Origin: an uncultured bacterium | GTDB taxonomy: Bacteria; Planctomycetota; UBA1135; GCA-002686595 | NCBI GenBank assembly: GCA_937896235.1 | Contig: CALBMX010000117.1 | Coordinates: 1-37,861, forward strand | DNA length: 37,861 nucleotides | Direction: 5' to 3' | Program-made: the position numbers and the translations under genes | In this document: one piece after another, positions 17,683 to 25,642 of the stretch | How positions within the stretch are numbered: the first letter of the stretch is position 1 | How the letters are laid out: the number at the start of each line of letters is the position of its first letter | The notes under the pieces: model-generated | The model's input: only the letters and a program-made list of their open reading frames with translations | Databases searched by the model: none | Told to the model about the DNA's origin: nothing

Positions 17683-19285
17683 CTTCACTGAGCGCTTGGC
17701 CGAGCTGCCGGACTTACTCGCTGGGCATATGCGGCTCTCCGCGAGCGCACTTATTTTAGGTGTAGGGCTTAGCCTGCCCCTTGGGATTTTTGCCGCCCGG
17801 TGGCCGCGCCTCAGGACTCCTGTGCTTGGCGCAACAGCCCTAATTCAGACGATCCCGAGCCTGGCGCTGCTCGCTTTTATGGTCCCCCTTCTTGGGGGGC
17901 GCATCGGTTTCGTGCCCGCCTTGATCGCCCTTACTTTGTACGCCATGTTGCCTGTGCTTCACAATACGGTCACCGGCTTGGCGGGTGTCGATGCCGACCT
18001 AACGGAAGCTGCCAGAGGCGTGGGCATGACGCCGCGCCAGAGTTTGTGGCGCGTTGAACTTCCCCTGGCGGCTCCAGTGATTTTGGCGGGCATACGGACC
18101 GCTAGCGTTTGGGTTATCGGCACGGCTACCTTGGCTACACCCGTGGGTGCGGAGAGCTTGGGCAATTACATTTTTATGGGCCTGCAGACGCGCAATGGAT
18201 TGGCAGTGGCGTTTGGCTGTGTGGCGGCCTCTCTGCTGGCTGTTTTCTTCGATCTATTGATCCGGCTTTTGGAGCGAGCCGCACGCCTGGGCAGCCCCAA
18301 ACTCGGGGCGCTGGGGGCGACAGGACTCGCCTTGCTGGTGGCCATCTGTCTTGGTTGGATTCCTTTTCAAGGTGTCCTCTCGCCTGAGAGGGGCGATGAA
18401 CTCGAGTCATCTGAGTTTTCTTCTAGCGCTCTCCCGAGCAGCTCCGAAACCTCAGGGGACTCGTCGGTTAGCGCCTTTACCCGCACCCTTACCGTGGGCT
18501 CGAAGGGCTTTACGGAGCAGTACATTTTGGCTGACCTTATTCAGGGTCAACTCAACGCAGCGGGGTTCGAAGTCGACAACTTGCCGAACATGGGCTCTAC
18601 GATATTGTTCGATGCCTTGAGCGCTGGCACCGTTGACGTCTGTGTCGACTACACGGGAACCGTATGGGCCACCATTTTAGGGCGCACCGAACCCGTCGCC
18701 CGCATCCCCATGCAGATCGAAGTTGCCAGTGAACTCTTGGGCTCCTTCGGCATCGTGCAGCTTGGACCCCTGGGGTTCGAGAACGCCTATGCCTTCGCTA
18801 TGGATGGCGAGCGGGCCTCCGAATTGGGTATCACAAGTATCCAAGATCTGGCGCGGGTCGCCTCCGCTGGAACCGAGCTCACCATCGGGGGAGACTCTGA
18901 ATTTTTCGGTCGACCCGAGTGGCTTCGCGTTCGCTCTACCTATGGCCTAGAGTCGTTAAACACAAAAGTTATGGATTCGACCTTTCTCTACGGGGCCGCC
19001 GTCGACGGACAGGTTGATGTGATCACTGCGTACACAACCGATGGGCGCATTGACGCCTTCGAGCTCCTCTTGCTCGATGACCCCGCACAGGCCCTTCCGC
19101 CCTACGACGCAATCCTTCTGCTGTCTCCACAGGCGGCCGGGGAGCCACGTATTCTCAACGCTCTTCGGCCCCTTTTGAACAGCATCTCCAACGAGGCGAT
19201 GCGAGCGGCCAATCGCGCGGTGGACCTCGACGGAGCTACGCTAACTTCAGCGACGGAAATACTGGGCGAGCGCATTCCCCGTTAG
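17675..19285 (+). CDS. egtU: ABC permease fused to substrate-binding domain, OpuC/EgtU type
   Basis: One chain carrying both channel and ligand receptor for an osmoprotectant-type importer. GTG at 17675 is chosen: the earlier ATG (17591) lies deep inside the ATPase gene, and GTG gives a sensible 536-residue protein. Residues about 20-200 form the permease, with the EAA loop EAARGVGMTPRQSLWRVELP (111-130). A further membrane segment lies at about 211-233, then a Ser/Glu-rich linker (237-270). From about 271 comes a periplasmic-binding domain of the OpuAC/QAT class, with VGSKGFTEQYILADL and VDVCVDYTGT. This permease-binding fusion is the architecture of EgtU in Streptococcus and Helicobacter. 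Ergothioneine as ligand is inferred from the adjacent egtBD genes. Confidence 0.8.
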   Translation: MSNFTERLAELPDLLAGHMRLSASALILGVGLSLPLGIFAARWPRLRTPVLGATALIQTIPSLALLAFMVPLLGGRIGFVPALIALTLYAMLPVLHNTVTGLAGVDADLTEAARGVGMTPRQSLWRVELPLAAPVILAGIRTASVWVIGTATLATPVGAESLGNYIFMGLQTRNGLAVAFGCVAASLLAVFFDLLIRLLERAARLGSPKLGALGATGLALLVAICLGWIPFQGVLSPERGDELESSEFSSSALPSSSETSGDSSVSAFTRTLTVGSKGFTEQYILADLIQGQLNAAGFEVDNLPNMGSTILFDALSAGTVDVCVDYTGTVWATILGRTEPVARIPMQIEVASELLGSFGIVQLGPLGFENAYAFAMDGERASELGITSIQDLARVASAGTELTIGGDSEFFGRPEWLRVRSTYGLESLNTKVMDSTFLYGAAVDGQVDVITAYTTDGRIDAFELLLLDDPAQALPPYDAILLLSPQAAGEPRILNALRPLLNSISNEAMRAANRAVDLDGATLTSATEILGERIPR

Positions 19286-19420
19286 CACTTGGGGAACTTG
19301 GTACTCCTTCGGGGGAGATGGGGCGAACACCACTTGTTCTAGCCCTCCGCCTTTCAGGCGAAAAGAGTGCTCGAGGTGCACCTTCCAAAACAAGTCGAAT
19401 CGCCTGCGCTCTCCCAGCCC

Positions 19421-19825
19421 CTAGTTGGGTGTTGCACACAAGGACCGGCGGCTGGCGCCATGGAAATTCGGATCGTTCTGCCTGTCGCCGTTCCCTGCAC
19501 ATGGGCCCTGTCTTGCGGTTTGGGCGCGTCCGATACGTCGCGACGAGGGAGGCCCAGCGCAGTAGCCATAGGGAATCGGCGCCGTCATCATGTGCGGATC
19601 ATGAGGGCATGTACCTCGGGCGTCTCTGCCGTGGATCACACCTTCGATCGCGGGGAGCTCAAGATCAGCGACCAGCTCGAGCAAGAAGTAGGCGAGCTGA
19701 TCCTCGGGAAGTCAGTCCCAGGGCGAGGGCGGGAAAAGGAAGCTCTGGTCGGGATTCCACGGGCGGTCTGCTTCATGCACACATTCCGAATCATCAGCCA
19801 CCAGATGTCTCGGGCGGATGGCGGT
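19421..19825 (-). pseudogene. Decayed transposase N-terminus (IS1182-like, DUF772 type)
   Basis: The minus-strand frame reads EADRPWNPDQSFLFPPSPWD, then an in-frame TGA (19714-19712), then LPEDQLAYF, LELVADLELPAIEG, PHDPHMMTAPIPYGYCAGPPSSRRI and finally AGN...DPNF before a stop near 19421. This follows the start of IS1182-like DDE transposases, whose usual text is close to DWLPEDHLA...LDL...YHPRMM...YGYC.G.PSSRRIE. The TGA stands where Trp is expected. No intact start, no catalytic DDE region and no terminal inverted repeats were found, so this is a relic of about 400 bp. Overlapping plus-strand open frames are its shadows. Confidence 0.7.
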
Positions 19826-19843
19826 CTATGCGCAACAGACCTC

Positions 19844-20308
19844 CTAGTGGCTCTCCATCACGCGACGCATATCCTTCTTGATGCTCTTTTCTTTGTCGGC
19901 CGCACGCTTGTCATAGAGCTTCTTACCGCGCACTAGAGCCATTTTGACTTTGACGAGGTGCCCCTCGAAGTGGATATCCAAGGGGACGATGGTCACACCT
20001 TTCTCGCGGACCTGCTTGTACCACTTGTCGATCTCGCGGCGGCGGGCGAGCAGCTTGCGCTCCCGTTCGGGTTTGTGGTTGTGAAGGTTACCGTGGGAGT
20101 ACTCGGGGATGCTCGCACCGAGCAGGAAGAGCTCGCCATTGCGAATCTGCCCAAATGCAGCACCGATCACGGCATGCCCGTCGCGGAGGCTTTTGACCTC
20201 GGTACCTACCAGGGCGATTCCGCAGGTCAGCTCGTCCAGAATCGTGAAATTGTGGAACGCCTTGCGGTTCGTGGAGATGTTGCGGACTTTTTCGGATTCT
20301 CGGGCCAT
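19844..20308 (-). CDS. smpB: SsrA-binding protein SmpB
   Basis: Binds tmRNA and delivers it to stalled ribosomes. ATG at 20308 is chosen (154 residues), because MARESEKVRNISTNRKAFHNF matches the usual N-terminus; a longer frame adds 11 unconserved residues. Motifs: GIALVGTEVKSLRDG, SIPEYSHGN, HKPERERKLL, PLDIHFEGHLVKV and the basic C-terminal tail GKKLYDKRAADKEKS, which enters the mRNA channel. It lies divergent to tRNA-Leu. Its RNA partner, tmRNA, is encoded at 13857-14211. Confidence 0.96.
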   Translation of the reverse strand: MARESEKVRNISTNRKAFHNFTILDELTCGIALVGTEVKSLRDGHAVIGAAFGQIRNGELFLLGASIPEYSHGNLHNHKPERERKLLARRREIDKWYKQVREKGVTIVPLDIHFEGHLVKVKMALVRGKKLYDKRAADKEKSIKKDMRRVMESH

Positions 20309-20420
20309 GGGGCTCAGTATAGATGCTTGTTTGCCTTGCACGTCGAAGATGCACCGGAAAGCGAGTCCAGTTGTTGACTCGAACCCCGTTTACGATTAAC
20401 TTTTCGCGCCTCACCTAAAT

Positions 20421-20507
20421 GCCCGGGTGGCGGAATTGGTAGACGCGCATGGTTCAGGTCCATGTGTTCGCAAGGACATGGGGGTTCGACTCCCCCCTCG
20501 GGCACCA
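20421..20507 (+). tRNA. tRNA-Leu (CAG)
   Basis: An 87-nt class II tRNA with CCA encoded. The acceptor GCCCGGG pairs with CUCGGGC, allowing a G-U. The D-arm is GGCGGAATTGGTAGACGC. The anticodon stem CATGG/CCATG closes the loop TTCAGGT with anticodon CAG. A long variable arm (tgttcgcaaggaca) and the T-arm GGGGGTTCGACTCCCCC follow. The organisation closely parallels E. coli tRNA-Leu(CAG). Confidence 0.96.
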
Positions 20508-20510
20508 TCT

Positions 20511-20557
20511 AACAGAACAGGCCGCTTTCGATGACTTCGAAAGCGGCCTGTTCTGTT
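20511..20557. terminator. Perfect 21-bp hairpin between tRNA-Leu and rsmG
   Basis: Arms 20511-20531 and 20537-20557 are exact reverse complements with a 5-base loop. It lies 3 bases after the tRNA-Leu CCA (plus strand) and 13 bases beyond the end of convergent rsmG (minus strand), so it can serve both directions. There is no long T-run on either side. Confidence 0.75.
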
Positions 20558-20570
20558 GGTTGAGGATAGG

Positions 20571-21356
20571 CTAGCGGCCCGCTCCACCCGGAGCGCGATA
20601 GACAAGTAATGCCCGTTTGCCCATCTCGTCCGGCAGCTCGTGCTCCCAGACCGTATCGAAGAGAAACCCGAGCCTTTCCGCCTCGCGCTCGCCAGCGCGC
20701 ATCTCGCGGCTCCAGGCTTTGCCCTTGATCATGACCAGGTCCTTGAGCGCTTGGCGCACCTTGCGCAGCAGGCGCACGTTCTCGCGGACGCTTGAGAGAC
20801 CCCTCATGACGACGATGTCAACGGGGTTCTTCGCGAGATAATCTTCGCCCCGATCCCAGTGAACCTCTAGATTCTTAATCCCGAGGGCAGCGACACACTC
20901 TTGCAGGAACTCCGCTTTGCGGCGGCGAGAATCCACCGCGATAAACTTGGTTTCCGGCTCCGAAAGCGCCATCGGAATCGCAGGGAAGCCGCCCCCGCTG
21001 CCGATATCGAGGACCTTGCGGCCAAACAGTGGCAAGAGCTGTGTGGCGCGCCATGATTCGAGGTAGTACTTCGCCGCGAGCTCCTTGGGGGCAAGGCTCG
21101 TGGTCAAGTTGAGTGTTTTATTCGCCTCAAGCACCATAAGGGCATGCGAGGAGAACTTGTTGAGGATGGCCTCGTCGATCGTCTCCGCCTCGAAAGCCCA
21201 TGCCATTGCCTCGCGCATGTCGCCTAGAGACGGGACTACGGTCTCGGGGTGCTTGATCTCCTCTTCGGCCTCGGCAGCCTCTTCCTTTGCTTTCCAGACG
21301 TCTTCCGGATTCCCCGGGTCTGGTGCGTTTTCAGGCCGCTGTGGAGTCGAAGTCAT
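20571..21356 (-). CDS. rsmG: 16S rRNA (guanine-N7) methyltransferase RsmG
   Basis: SAM-dependent methylation of G527 in 16S rRNA. The 261-residue protein has the family SAM motif DIGSGGGFPAIPMAL (117-131), preceded by NKTLNLTT and the KYYLESW segment, and followed by VDSRRRKAEFLQE and MRGLSSV. It carries an acidic, Glu-rich N-terminal extension of about 45 residues not needed for the fold. ATG start at 21356. It lies 62 bp downstream of tRNA-Trp in the same direction and could share its transcript. Often next to gidA/parA in other bacteria; that context is absent here. Confidence 0.94.
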   Translation of the reverse strand: MTSTPQRPENAPDPGNPEDVWKAKEEAAEAEEEIKHPETVVPSLGDMREAMAWAFEAETIDEAILNKFSSHALMVLEANKTLNLTTSLAPKELAAKYYLESWRATQLLPLFGRKVLDIGSGGGFPAIPMALSEPETKFIAVDSRRRKAEFLQECVAALGIKNLEVHWDRGEDYLAKNPVDIVVMRGLSSVRENVRLLRKVRQALKDLVMIKGKAWSREMRAGEREAERLGFLFDTVWEHELPDEMGKRALLVYRAPGGAGR

Positions 21357-21418
21357 GGTGAGCCGAAGAGAGTGATCACGCCTTGCGAGCGCCTCGGAGG
21401 CGTGTCGGAGGTGGATGA

Positions 21419-21496
21419 TGGCAGGGTAGCAGGGACTCGAACCCCGAACCTACTGATTTGGAATCAGTCGCTCTAACCAATTGGAGCTACTACCCT
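21419..21496 (-). tRNA. tRNA-Trp (CCA)
   Basis: A 78-nt tRNA on the minus strand with encoded CCA (21421-21419). The acceptor AGGGTAG (from 21496) pairs with CTACCCT, and the discriminator is G, as in other bacterial tRNA-Trp. The anticodon stem ACTGA/TCAGT closes loop TTCCAAA with anticodon CCA. The T-loop is TTCGAGT. All arms fold. Confidence 0.95.
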
Positions 21497-21553
21497 TTCC
21501 AAGGGGCGGAAGGTTATCCCTTCCTGGCAGCCCTGGCAAGCGCTGCTTGGAAA

Positions 21554-21591
21554 CTATTCCAATAGGAATAGGCCCGATGCAGGGCTGCATC
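21554..21591. repeat. Two consecutive inverted repeats between tRNA-Trp and pcnB
   Basis: The first, ctattcc (21554-21560) and ggaatag (21565-21571), has a 4-base spacer. The second, gatgcag (21576-21582) and ctgcatc (21585-21591), has a 2-base spacer. Both 7-bp arms are perfect. They lie in the 129-bp divergent region upstream of pcnB and could be operator sites or leader hairpins; nothing distinguishes these. Confidence 0.45.
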
Positions 21592-21625
21592 TCTAGCCAG
21601 TGTTCGTTATCGTTGTAGACAGAAC

Positions 21626-23056
21626 ATGACTCCAACCCATCAAAACGCTGCATCAGACGAGTATCCCGACGGGGATTTAGACACAGAAGCGCCCTTTGAA
21701 CGGGAATCTAGTGACCAAGACGAGATTCTCCCTTTCGACGTCCCCATCACGGTTGATGCGGACGACATCCCCAAGCAGCGGATTCACCAGGATGCCTTGC
21801 GAGTGGTCTCTAGGCTTGTTCGAAGCGGTTTTGAGGCTTACCTCGTCGGCGGCTGTGTGCGCGACCTGCTTCTCGGTAGGAAACCCAAAGACTTTGACAT
21901 AGCGACGGCCGCGCACCCTCGGCAGATCCGCCGCCTGTTTCGCAATGCTCGCATCATCGGTCGGCGCTTCAAGTTGGCGCACATCTACTACGGCGATCAT
22001 ATCCTCGAGACCGCTACGTTCCGACGTCAGCCCGAGGCGACGGATGACGACGACCTTCTCATTACCGACGACAATGTCTTTGGAAGCGCAGCCGAAGATG
22101 CCCGACGTCGCGACTTCAAAATAAACGGACTGTTCCTCGACCCCGTCGAAGGACTGATTCACGATTATGTTGGCGGCCTCGACGATCTTGAGGATGGTAT
22201 CCTCAGCACGATTGGCGATCCCCGCACGCGCATGGCCGAGGACCCCGTCCGTATCCTTCGAGCCATCAAGTTTGCGACTCGCTTGGGTTTTGAAATCGAG
22301 GACGATACTTGGGACGCCATGTGCGAGTTCTCTGGTGAGCTCGAACGAGCAGCACCTCCGCGCATTCTCGAAGAGATTATGCGGCTTTGCCTCTCGGGCA
22401 CCGCACTTGGTGCTTTCCGCATGATGCGCGCATGCGGAGCACTCTCCGTCCTGATCCCCGGGATCTCGGACTTTCTCGGGCCTGTTGGCGACCCCGACCC
22501 GAAGAGTCACGACCGCGCGGACTCCTACTGGCGCCTTCTCGAGGCTCTAGATTCCGACGTCCATGCAGGTCGCGAACCCTCTCGCGCTTTGTGCCTAGCC
22601 ATCATGTGGCTCCGTGTCATCGAACGCGAAGCCTCCCCCAAAACGCGCACCCTTCCCGGTGAGCCCGATGACCTGTTCTCTGTGGTCACCGAGGTGCTCG
22701 ACCCGCTTGTTCAAGACAGCCGCCTCCCCCGCCGTACCTTCATTCTTACACGTCGGATGATCGTCGACCAGCAGCGCATGCGGGACCTACCCGGTAATGA
22801 CCCTCGCGCTCTTGTTTTTACAACAACCGAGGGCTTCCCCGAGGCGCTCAACCTCTTCCGCATTCGCTCTGCTGCATGGGGTCAAGGGTGGGATATCTAC
22901 GAGGCATGGCGCGCCGTTGAAGCCGAAATGGCCGACTTGCCCGAGAGCGAAATCGAAGCACTTCGCAAGCGCGGGCGCAGGCGTCAGAAGCGTCGCCCAA
23001 GGCGTCGCAAGAGACCGAACTCCCCCATGGATGAGCCTTCGGATCGCTCTGATTGA
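21626..23056 (+). CDS. pcnB: Poly(A) polymerase / tRNA nucleotidyltransferase family, PcnB type
   Basis: A class II nucleotidyltransferase that adds A tails to RNA. The 476-residue protein has an acidic N-terminal stretch (1-45), then the head domain with YLVGGCVRDLLLGRKPKDFDIAT (72-94; metal-binding Asp89 and Asp91). The segment IIGRRFKLAHI (110-120) is the signature separating poly(A) polymerases from CCA-adding enzymes. RRDFKINGLFLDP and EDPVRILRAIKFATRLGF follow. The C-terminus is strongly basic (RRRQKRRPRRRK), as in PcnB RNA-binding tails. Both tRNAs in this window encode CCA, so a CCA-repair role is less needed, but dual activity cannot be excluded. Confidence 0.88.
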   Translation: MTPTHQNAASDEYPDGDLDTEAPFERESSDQDEILPFDVPITVDADDIPKQRIHQDALRVVSRLVRSGFEAYLVGGCVRDLLLGRKPKDFDIATAAHPRQIRRLFRNARIIGRRFKLAHIYYGDHILETATFRRQPEATDDDDLLITDDNVFGSAAEDARRRDFKINGLFLDPVEGLIHDYVGGLDDLEDGILSTIGDPRTRMAEDPVRILRAIKFATRLGFEIEDDTWDAMCEFSGELERAAPPRILEEIMRLCLSGTALGAFRMMRACGALSVLIPGISDFLGPVGDPDPKSHDRADSYWRLLEALDSDVHAGREPSRALCLAIMWLRVIEREASPKTRTLPGEPDDLFSVVTEVLDPLVQDSRLPRRTFILTRRMIVDQQRMRDLPGNDPRALVFTTTEGFPEALNLFRIRSAAWGQGWDIYEAWRAVEAEMADLPESEIEALRKRGRRRQKRRPRRRKRPNSPMDEPSDRSD

Positions 23057-23124
23057 CGAGGGAAACAGCGTCCGTATAGTGCACGCACGGCCCCCCACGT
23101 TTTACAATAAAGGTCTCGCCTCTC

Positions 23125-24294
23125 ATGAATAGGATGCCCATTTTCATCTCGTCTCTGGCGCTTACTTTTGCACCTGTACTTTGCTCCCTAGCTCAGGCCC
23201 AAGAAGTGGAGCCCTTGCCCACCGATGAGCGTATTCGCGAGGCTTGGAGCTTCCTTCTACCCAGGGAACAGAAGGAGGTCTCCGAGTGGTTTCGAGCGGA
23301 GGCTGGCTACTTGGACACCTCGCAGAATCGTTTAATCCAATACCTCATCGACAGCGAGGAGCGGGACCGTGGAGCATGGCCAACGGCCAAACCCCTACCG
23401 TGGTTCGACCCGGAGACGCACTCGCCAGCGCAGCCGATTCCTCGCAAGCGACTGGACGCGACATCACCTGTTGCCGAAAGGGAGTACAAGCGACTGAAAG
23501 GCAATATGCCCAAAGATAACCTCCGTCGTGCGTTCGACTACGACTGGACAACGGGAGACGTGGTGAGTGTCGGGGATGAACGGGATCCGGAGCTTCTTTT
23601 TGAGAACGCCATCATGGGATTGCCGCCGCAGATCGACCTAGCGGAGGCATTGCTTTTACGCCGCCTCGACGACGGTAGCCAACGTGTGGCATTGACGGCA
23701 TTTTTGCATATCTACACCGACCGAAACGGGAGCGCTTTTCCGGGAATCTCCCTCTACGACGCGTGGAGCTCTGGCCTAGAATTTGAGATGCCCGACATCG
23801 ATACGCTCGGTATCCTGCACGATGTTTTTGATGACTGGAATTCGTTTAAAGCTCCGGTTCCAACGGGCAGTCAGAAGAGACTGTACGCCCGCATCGGCGA
23901 CGCCTTTCTTGACGCAAAACACCATCGGGAGTTACTCGAAGCCATCACCGTGAATTACGTCCGGGGCAATGCGATCCCCATAAATCCTTACACTCCCAAC
24001 TCGCTCGCCTTCAATGCGCTTTGGCAGGAGGTCAACGGTGACCCAGAGGCATTTGCAAAGGATCTACCGAGAGCAGACAGGTGGGAGAAATACCTTAAGG
24101 GGCTGGTCACGAAGAGCAAGAAGAAGAGCTTTCGAGAAATGGGCCAAGGCCGAATCGATTGGTTTGAGTTGGACCGCTGGCGAGTCAAGTCGACTTTGGT
24201 ATGGGTACTCCGCGAGTTTGGAGCCATGGACCGCAAAGCGCTGCCAAAGCCCGACCCAAAGCCCGACCCAAAGCCCGACCCAAAGCCCGAGTAA
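23125..24294 (+). CDS. Exported protein of unknown family with C-terminal PKPD repeats (paralogue A)
   Basis: A 389-residue protein with a Sec signal peptide (hydrophobic 5-20, likely cleavage after AQA near residue 26). No known domain is recognised. Three blocks match the next gene: DYDWTTGDVV to LAEALLLRRLDD (about 138-183), FPGISLYDAWSSGLEFEMPDID (about 205-226), and a later segment around RIGDAFLDAKHHREL (256-270). The C-terminus ends in four PKPD/PKPE units encoded by a 12-bp tandem repeat. ATG start at 23125, 68 bp after pcnB. Probably periplasmic or surface; function unknown. Confidence 0.75.
   Translation: MNRMPIFISSLALTFAPVLCSLAQAQEVEPLPTDERIREAWSFLLPREQKEVSEWFRAEAGYLDTSQNRLIQYLIDSEERDRGAWPTAKPLPWFDPETHSPAQPIPRKRLDATSPVAEREYKRLKGNMPKDNLRRAFDYDWTTGDVVSVGDERDPELLFENAIMGLPPQIDLAEALLLRRLDDGSQRVALTAFLHIYTDRNGSAFPGISLYDAWSSGLEFEMPDIDTLGILHDVFDDWNSFKAPVPTGSQKRLYARIGDAFLDAKHHRELLEAITVNYVRGNAIPINPYTPNSLAFNALWQEVNGDPEAFAKDLPRADRWEKYLKGLVTKSKKKSFREMGQGRIDWFELDRWRVKSTLVWVLREFGAMDRKALPKPDPKPDPKPDPKPE
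24244..24291 (+). repeat. 12-bp tandem repeat encoding PKPD, four copies
   Basis: The unit ccaaagcccgac occurs at 24244-24255, 24256-24267 and 24268-24279, with a fourth copy differing in the last base at 24280-24291, just before the stop codon. It encodes PKPD three times then PKPE. Copy number could change by slippage without shifting the frame. Confidence 0.9.
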
Positions 24295-24399
24295 GGGCTA
24301 ACTGTTAGTCCGAGACTTTCGTACTCTGAGCGACGGCCCGCAGTCCAGGCGGGCAGGTGGACTCCCTCTCGGTCCAAACACACCCTGATCATTACTTGT

Positions 24400-25587
24400 A
24401 TGTGTCTTGCCAGATACTCGATTCGCCTTTTTGGGCTGACAGCCCTGTGCCTTATGGGGACGGCTTCCAGCCTTGCACTCGTCGCTCCGGTATCCGTCAG
24501 CGAAGTAGCTCTCGTCTCGATAGATGAAGTTCAGGATCCTTTTGAGGTTGAGTCTTTTGAGAGGCAGCTGGAAAAAATTGCGAAACTCGGGAAGGTAAAC
24601 GAGGAGAAGTTTTGGGAGGACCTGCAAGCGTCCATTCAGGCGACGGACGCCCCCCAACTTGCTCTGGTAGCGGGCGTTCTCGCTGACTTCTCAGCCGATC
24701 GCTCTACGCTCGGTCACGTACGTGATTTTGGAGCTTTCGATCCCGCTGTTTATCCCCCGGGCCCAAAGCGGAAGGCCGTCAAAGAGGGAACGGGTACTTG
24801 GAAGCGAGTCGCCAAGGATCTGGTTTCCAGCGCGCCAGAGCGCGGACTGCCCGAGCACTATCGCTACGACTTTGCGACGGGCGAGATCGTCACTCTTGAG
24901 GTTGGGAAAACCAAAAAGGAGCGCTCCCTCTTGGCGTTGGACTCCGCGCTGCGAGGCTACCCTCTCGACCAAGATTTGGCAGAGGCCATCCTCCTTTCGC
25001 GACTCGACGAGAGGCGACCCTTTGCGAAGGAAGCTGACTACTTTGCACATGACTACGCGGACTTGAAGGCAAAAGCCTATTCCGGTATCTCGCTGTACGA
25101 TGTCTGGTCGCATCAGATTCCCCTAGACGTCCCCAATGTTGACCTTAGGGCGTATACCGAGCTAGTTTCCGACACGAAGTTGCCTGTGAAGGTCTCAGAG
25201 AAAATCAAGGGTGATTGGTATCCACGTATGTCGAAATCGCTTTACGACTACCGCTCACACCGCCAGGCCGCACAAGGGACAGCGGCGCTCTATTTTGAAA
25301 GCACTCCAGATGTTCCGGGAGGCTGGGTGGCGTCAGCAAATGTGATGCACGCCTTTTGCGCATCCTTAGGAGTAGGGAAAGCCCAGGGGCCTGGCGCACT
25401 CATCAATGCCTTCCACGAAAAGGGACCGGATATCGCCAGCTTTGCATTGGAGGGAATCAAGGCGAAGGGAAACGATGCTTGGGATGCCGGGAACTCCCGC
25501 CGGGATGACCTTGCCGAAGGTCGTAAGAATATAAGAGCGGCCGCCATAGCCGCTATCGAGCGTGCCCTTATCAACAAAAACGATTAG
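24400..25587 (+). CDS. Exported protein of unknown family (paralogue B)
   Basis: A 395-residue protein with an N-terminal signal sequence (hydrophobic about 9-27). It is a diverged paralogue of the preceding gene: YRYDFATGEIVTL matches FDYDWTTGDVVSV, DLAEAILLSRLDE matches DLAEALLLRRLDD, YSGISLYDVWS matches FPGISLYDAWS, and DVPNVDLRAYTEL matches EMPDIDTLGILHD. It lacks the PKPD tail. The N-terminal third (about 30-130) does not align by eye. ATG start at 24400, 105 bp after paralogue A. No catalytic motif was found; a role outside the cytoplasm is inferred only from the signal sequence. Confidence 0.75.
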   Translation: MCLARYSIRLFGLTALCLMGTASSLALVAPVSVSEVALVSIDEVQDPFEVESFERQLEKIAKLGKVNEEKFWEDLQASIQATDAPQLALVAGVLADFSADRSTLGHVRDFGAFDPAVYPPGPKRKAVKEGTGTWKRVAKDLVSSAPERGLPEHYRYDFATGEIVTLEVGKTKKERSLLALDSALRGYPLDQDLAEAILLSRLDERRPFAKEADYFAHDYADLKAKAYSGISLYDVWSHQIPLDVPNVDLRAYTELVSDTKLPVKVSEKIKGDWYPRMSKSLYDYRSHRQAAQGTAALYFESTPDVPGGWVASANVMHAFCASLGVGKAQGPGALINAFHEKGPDIASFALEGIKAKGNDAWDAGNSRRDDLAEGRKNIRAAAIAAIERALINKND

Positions 25588-25591
25588 CTGA

Positions 25592-25620
25592 GCGCTTCGC
25601 GAGCTCGAGGTGCGAAGCGC
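25592..25620. terminator. Hairpin between convergent genes
   Basis: The 9-bp perfect stem gcgcttcgc (25592-25600) and gcgaagcgc (25612-25620) with an 11-base loop lies between paralogue B (ending 25587, plus) and the flavoprotein gene (ending 25643, minus). There is no T-run, so intrinsic termination is uncertain; it may also protect 3' ends. Confidence 0.5.
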
Positions 25621-25642
25621 CGCTTGATGGCGGACCTCTTAC

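Noticed and set aside
19712..19714. Reassignment of TGA to Trp
   Set aside because: TGA ends intact genes here, including egtB, and TGG encodes Trp throughout; the TGA in the relic is a simple nonsense mutation.
19318..19936. Long plus-strand open frames of 187-189 codons between the transporter operon and smpB
   Set aside because: Their translations are Arg/Ser-rich with no motif, and they lie antisense to the transposase relic and smpB; the minus-strand frame gives recognisable transposase sequence.
21677..22510. 277-codon minus-strand frame opposite pcnB
   Set aside because: Antisense to the conserved nucleotidyltransferase head domain, with no motif of its own.
23125..24294. TonB-like or cell-wall anchor role for the PKPD tail
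   Set aside because: Only four short repeats at the extreme C-terminus, no TonB or sorting motif, so no function is claimed.
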